From JALOAT01 sp050179875 (GTDB lineage Bacteria; Pseudomonadota; Gammaproteobacteria; Thiohalomonadales; Thiohalomonadaceae): DNA of 15,278 bases. The stretch covers positions 1 to 15,278 of the forward strand of contig JBFXES010000057.1 of the NCBI GenBank assembly GCA_050179875.1. Direction: 5' to 3'. A program made the position numbers and the translations under genes. How positions within the stretch are numbered: the stretch's first letter is position 1; every line of letters starts with the position of its first letter. The notes beneath the pieces were generated by a model. The model was not told the DNA's origin. It saw nothing but the letters and a program-made list of their open reading frames with translations, and did not search any database. This document shows positions 13,810 through 15,278 of the stretch, in pieces.

Positions 13810-13838
13810 ATCATAGAGAGCGCCTGGCGGCTTGCAAA
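13810..13838 (-). promoter_or_regulatory. Predicted mrcB promoter
   Basis: On the minus strand TTTGCA (-35, 13833-13838) and TATGAT (-10, 13810-13815) are 17 nt apart. The -10 matches consensus at five of six bases and the -35 at four. Transcription would begin near 13803, about 22 nt before the chosen mrcB start, and would exclude the two upstream ATGs. Confidence 0.55.
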
Positions 13839-13892
13839 CACGAATATCCAGAAACCGCGATTCACTGCATAAAAACGCCCGGGGCGGCGCGC

Positions 13893-13901
13893 TGCTATAT
13901 C
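13893..13901 (+). promoter_or_regulatory. Possible extended -10 promoter of the flavoprotein gene
   Basis: TGC TATATC resembles an extended -10 element. It ends only 6 nt before the ATG at 13908, so transcription would start at or next to the start codon. No good -35 and no Shine-Dalgarno sequence is visible before the ATG. Confidence 0.35.
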
Positions 13902-13907
13902 CAGTGC

Positions 13908-15278
13908 ATGGACACCGACGTGGCCATTGCAGGCGGCGGCCTCGCCGGCCTCGCCTGCGCCGCCGGCCTGTGGGGTTGCGGTGTGCGCATCACCCTGCTG
14001 GAGGCCACGCCCTGGCTGGGCGGCCGGGCGCGCAGTTGGGTGGACGAGGCCACCGGCGACGCCATCGACCTGGGCTCCCACGTGCTCACCAGCGAGCATC
14101 GCAACATGCTGGCGCTGCTGCGCATGCTCGGCACGGAGCGCGACGTGGTGTGGAAGTCGGGGAACTTCCTCGTGCTCGCCGACCGGCCGCCGCTGGTGAT
14201 GAAGCGCTATCCCCTGCCCGCCCCGCTGTCGCTGCTGCCCAGCCTGTTCACCGTGCGCCGCCTGCGCCTGCGCGACCTCTCTTCCAATACGCCGGTGGTC
14301 ATGCTGGCCATGCGCATGAACGAAGACGACGTCGTGCGGCTGGACGATGAATCGGCCGCAGACTTACTGACGCGCATGGGTGTGACGCCGGCGTTCATCG
14401 CCTGGTTCTGGAAATCCGCCGCCATGACCTTCATGAATGTTCCGCTGGAGGAATGCTCGGCGGGGGCGTTGCTGCGGGTGTTCAAACAGTTGTTAGGCGA
14501 TAACGCCTTCCGCTTCGGTTTTCCGGCGCGCGGGCTCGGCGAGCTGTTCGTACCCGCGGCGGCGAGGCGCATAGAGGAGGAAGGCGGGCGCATCGTCATG
14601 CCCTGCCCCGTGCGAAGCGTCGTTTACGAACGCGGCCGCGCCGCAGGTTTCAGACTCGCCGACGGCAGCGTGTTGCACGCCCGCTACTGCGTGTGCGCGC
14701 TGACGCCGCAGGATCTCCTCCCCGTGTTGCCTGACTTGCCCGTGCTGGCAGGACTGCGCCGCGACCTGCCGGCGTTCCGGCCCGTGCCCTACGTGAGCAC
14801 CTGGCTGTGGTTCGACCGCCGCCTGACGCGCGAGCAGATGTGGGTGCGCCTGTGGTCGGCCGACGGGCTCAGCTACGACAGCTACGACCTGTCCAACATC
14901 CGCCCTGCCCTGCGCGGTCGCCCCGCACTCATCGCCGGCAACATCATCAACAGCGCACGGGCGCTGACCATGAGCGACGAGGCCATCGTGCAGGCGACGG
15001 TGCAGGAGATCGCCGAGTACATCCCCGGGGTACGCCACGCCCGTCTGGTGCACGCGCACGTGAACCGCATCCTCATGGCCATCACGGCCCCGCGCCCCGG
15101 CATGGAACGCAAACGCCCCGGCGCGCGCACGGCCTTGCCCGGTCTGTTCCTGGCGGGGGACTGGACCGCGACGCGCTTCCCCTCCTCCATGGAGAGCGCG
15201 GTCCGTTCGGGCTGGACGGCGGCGGAGCAGATCCGCGCGGAGCTGGGCATGCCCCGTAGACTGGTGCTGCCCATGACG
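13908..15278 (+). CDS. FAD-dependent phytoene desaturase/HpnE-like oxidoreductase (3' end cut)
   Basis: An open frame of 457 codons runs from the ATG at 13908 to the window edge without a stop. The N-terminus is an FAD-binding Rossmann motif, VAIAGGGLAGLACAAGL (GxGxxG at 9-14), with Glu32 at the end of the second strand. GGRARSW (37-43) and DLGSHVLTSEHRN follow, typical of the amine oxidase/carotenoid desaturase superfamily. Near the C-terminus LAGDWTATRFPSSMESAVRSG (Asp418) is the second FAD-contacting motif, close to that of squalene-associated desaturase HpnE. HpnE removes the hydroxyl of hydroxysqualene to give squalene in hopanoid synthesis. A carotenoid desaturase or an uncharacterised flavoprotein are alternatives, and I see no other hopanoid gene here. 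It is divergent from mrcB. The start lacks a Shine-Dalgarno sequence. Confidence 0.85.
   Translation, partial: MDTDVAIAGGGLAGLACAAGLWGCGVRITLLEATPWLGGRARSWVDEATGDAIDLGSHVLTSEHRNMLALLRMLGTERDVVWKSGNFLVLADRPPLVMKRYPLPAPLSLLPSLFTVRRLRLRDLSSNTPVVMLAMRMNEDDVVRLDDESAADLLTRMGVTPAFIAWFWKSAAMTFMNVPLEECSAGALLRVFKQLLGDNAFRFGFPARGLGELFVPAAARRIEEEGGRIVMPCPVRSVVYERGRAAGFRLADGSVLHARYCVCALTPQDLLPVLPDLPVLAGLRRDLPAFRPVPYVSTWLWFDRRLTREQMWVRLWSADGLSYDSYDLSNIRPALRGRPALIAGNIINSARALTMSDEAIVQATVQEIAEYIPGVRHARLVHAHVNRILMAITAPRPGMERKRPGARTALPGLFLAGDWTATRFPSSMESAVRSGWTAAEQIRAELGMPRRLVLPMT

Noticed and set aside
13782..14099. N-terminal extension of mrcB up to 14099
   Set aside because: It would overlap the divergent flavoprotein gene and its residues are low-complexity. 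The predicted promoter at 13810-13838 lies inside it.

Overview
The window is GC-rich, densely coded chromosomal DNA. It most resembles a gammaproteobacterium. The clearest pointer is a bifunctional PBP1b (mrcB) followed in the same direction by a small TPR lipoprotein, the arrangement known for mrcB/ponB and its activator LpoP in pseudomonads. I cannot name the species from sequence alone.

Layout. The left edge (1 to about 127) is the 3' end of an IS256-family insertion sequence: the last 31 codons of the transposase and its terminal inverted repeat. A palindrome-rich spacer (194-289) follows. Next, on the minus strand, is a very large exported protein of 1658 residues (283-5259). It carries two NHL-type propellers, an Fn3-like domain, a long TPR array, a beta-sandwich, a transglutaminase-like Cys/His domain and a second TPR block. 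A 421-nt gap with dyad symmetries separates it from an unrecognised 220-aa minus-strand gene (5681-6343). A minus-strand pair follows: a secreted YVTN-type propeller (6924-7931) and a cytoplasmic host-attachment family protein (6463-6900).

The strand then switches. A compact unit at 8133-8434 has its own near-consensus promoter, a strong ribosome binding site, a 57-codon acidic ORF and a terminator-like hairpin. It is followed by a universal stress protein (8602-9084), a secreted GH39/PslG-like glycosidase (9170-10531) and an XRE regulator (10595-11002). The regulator's stop codon overlaps, tail to tail, that of the converging mrcB-lpoP operon (13781 down to 10999). Divergent from mrcB, a phytoene desaturase/HpnE-like flavoprotein starts at 13908 and runs off the right edge.

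How it fits together. Much of the region concerns the envelope and periplasm: peptidoglycan synthesis (mrcB-lpoP), an exported glycosidase, two exported beta-propeller proteins and probable isoprenoid/hopanoid lipid chemistry. I see no defence system, CRISPR array, tRNA or rRNA. The items most worth a second look are the giant propeller-TPR-transglutaminase protein, the small acidic protein with its own transcription unit, the four-motif palindrome cluster beside the IS end, and a four-codon leader that appears to drive translation of the YVTN gene.
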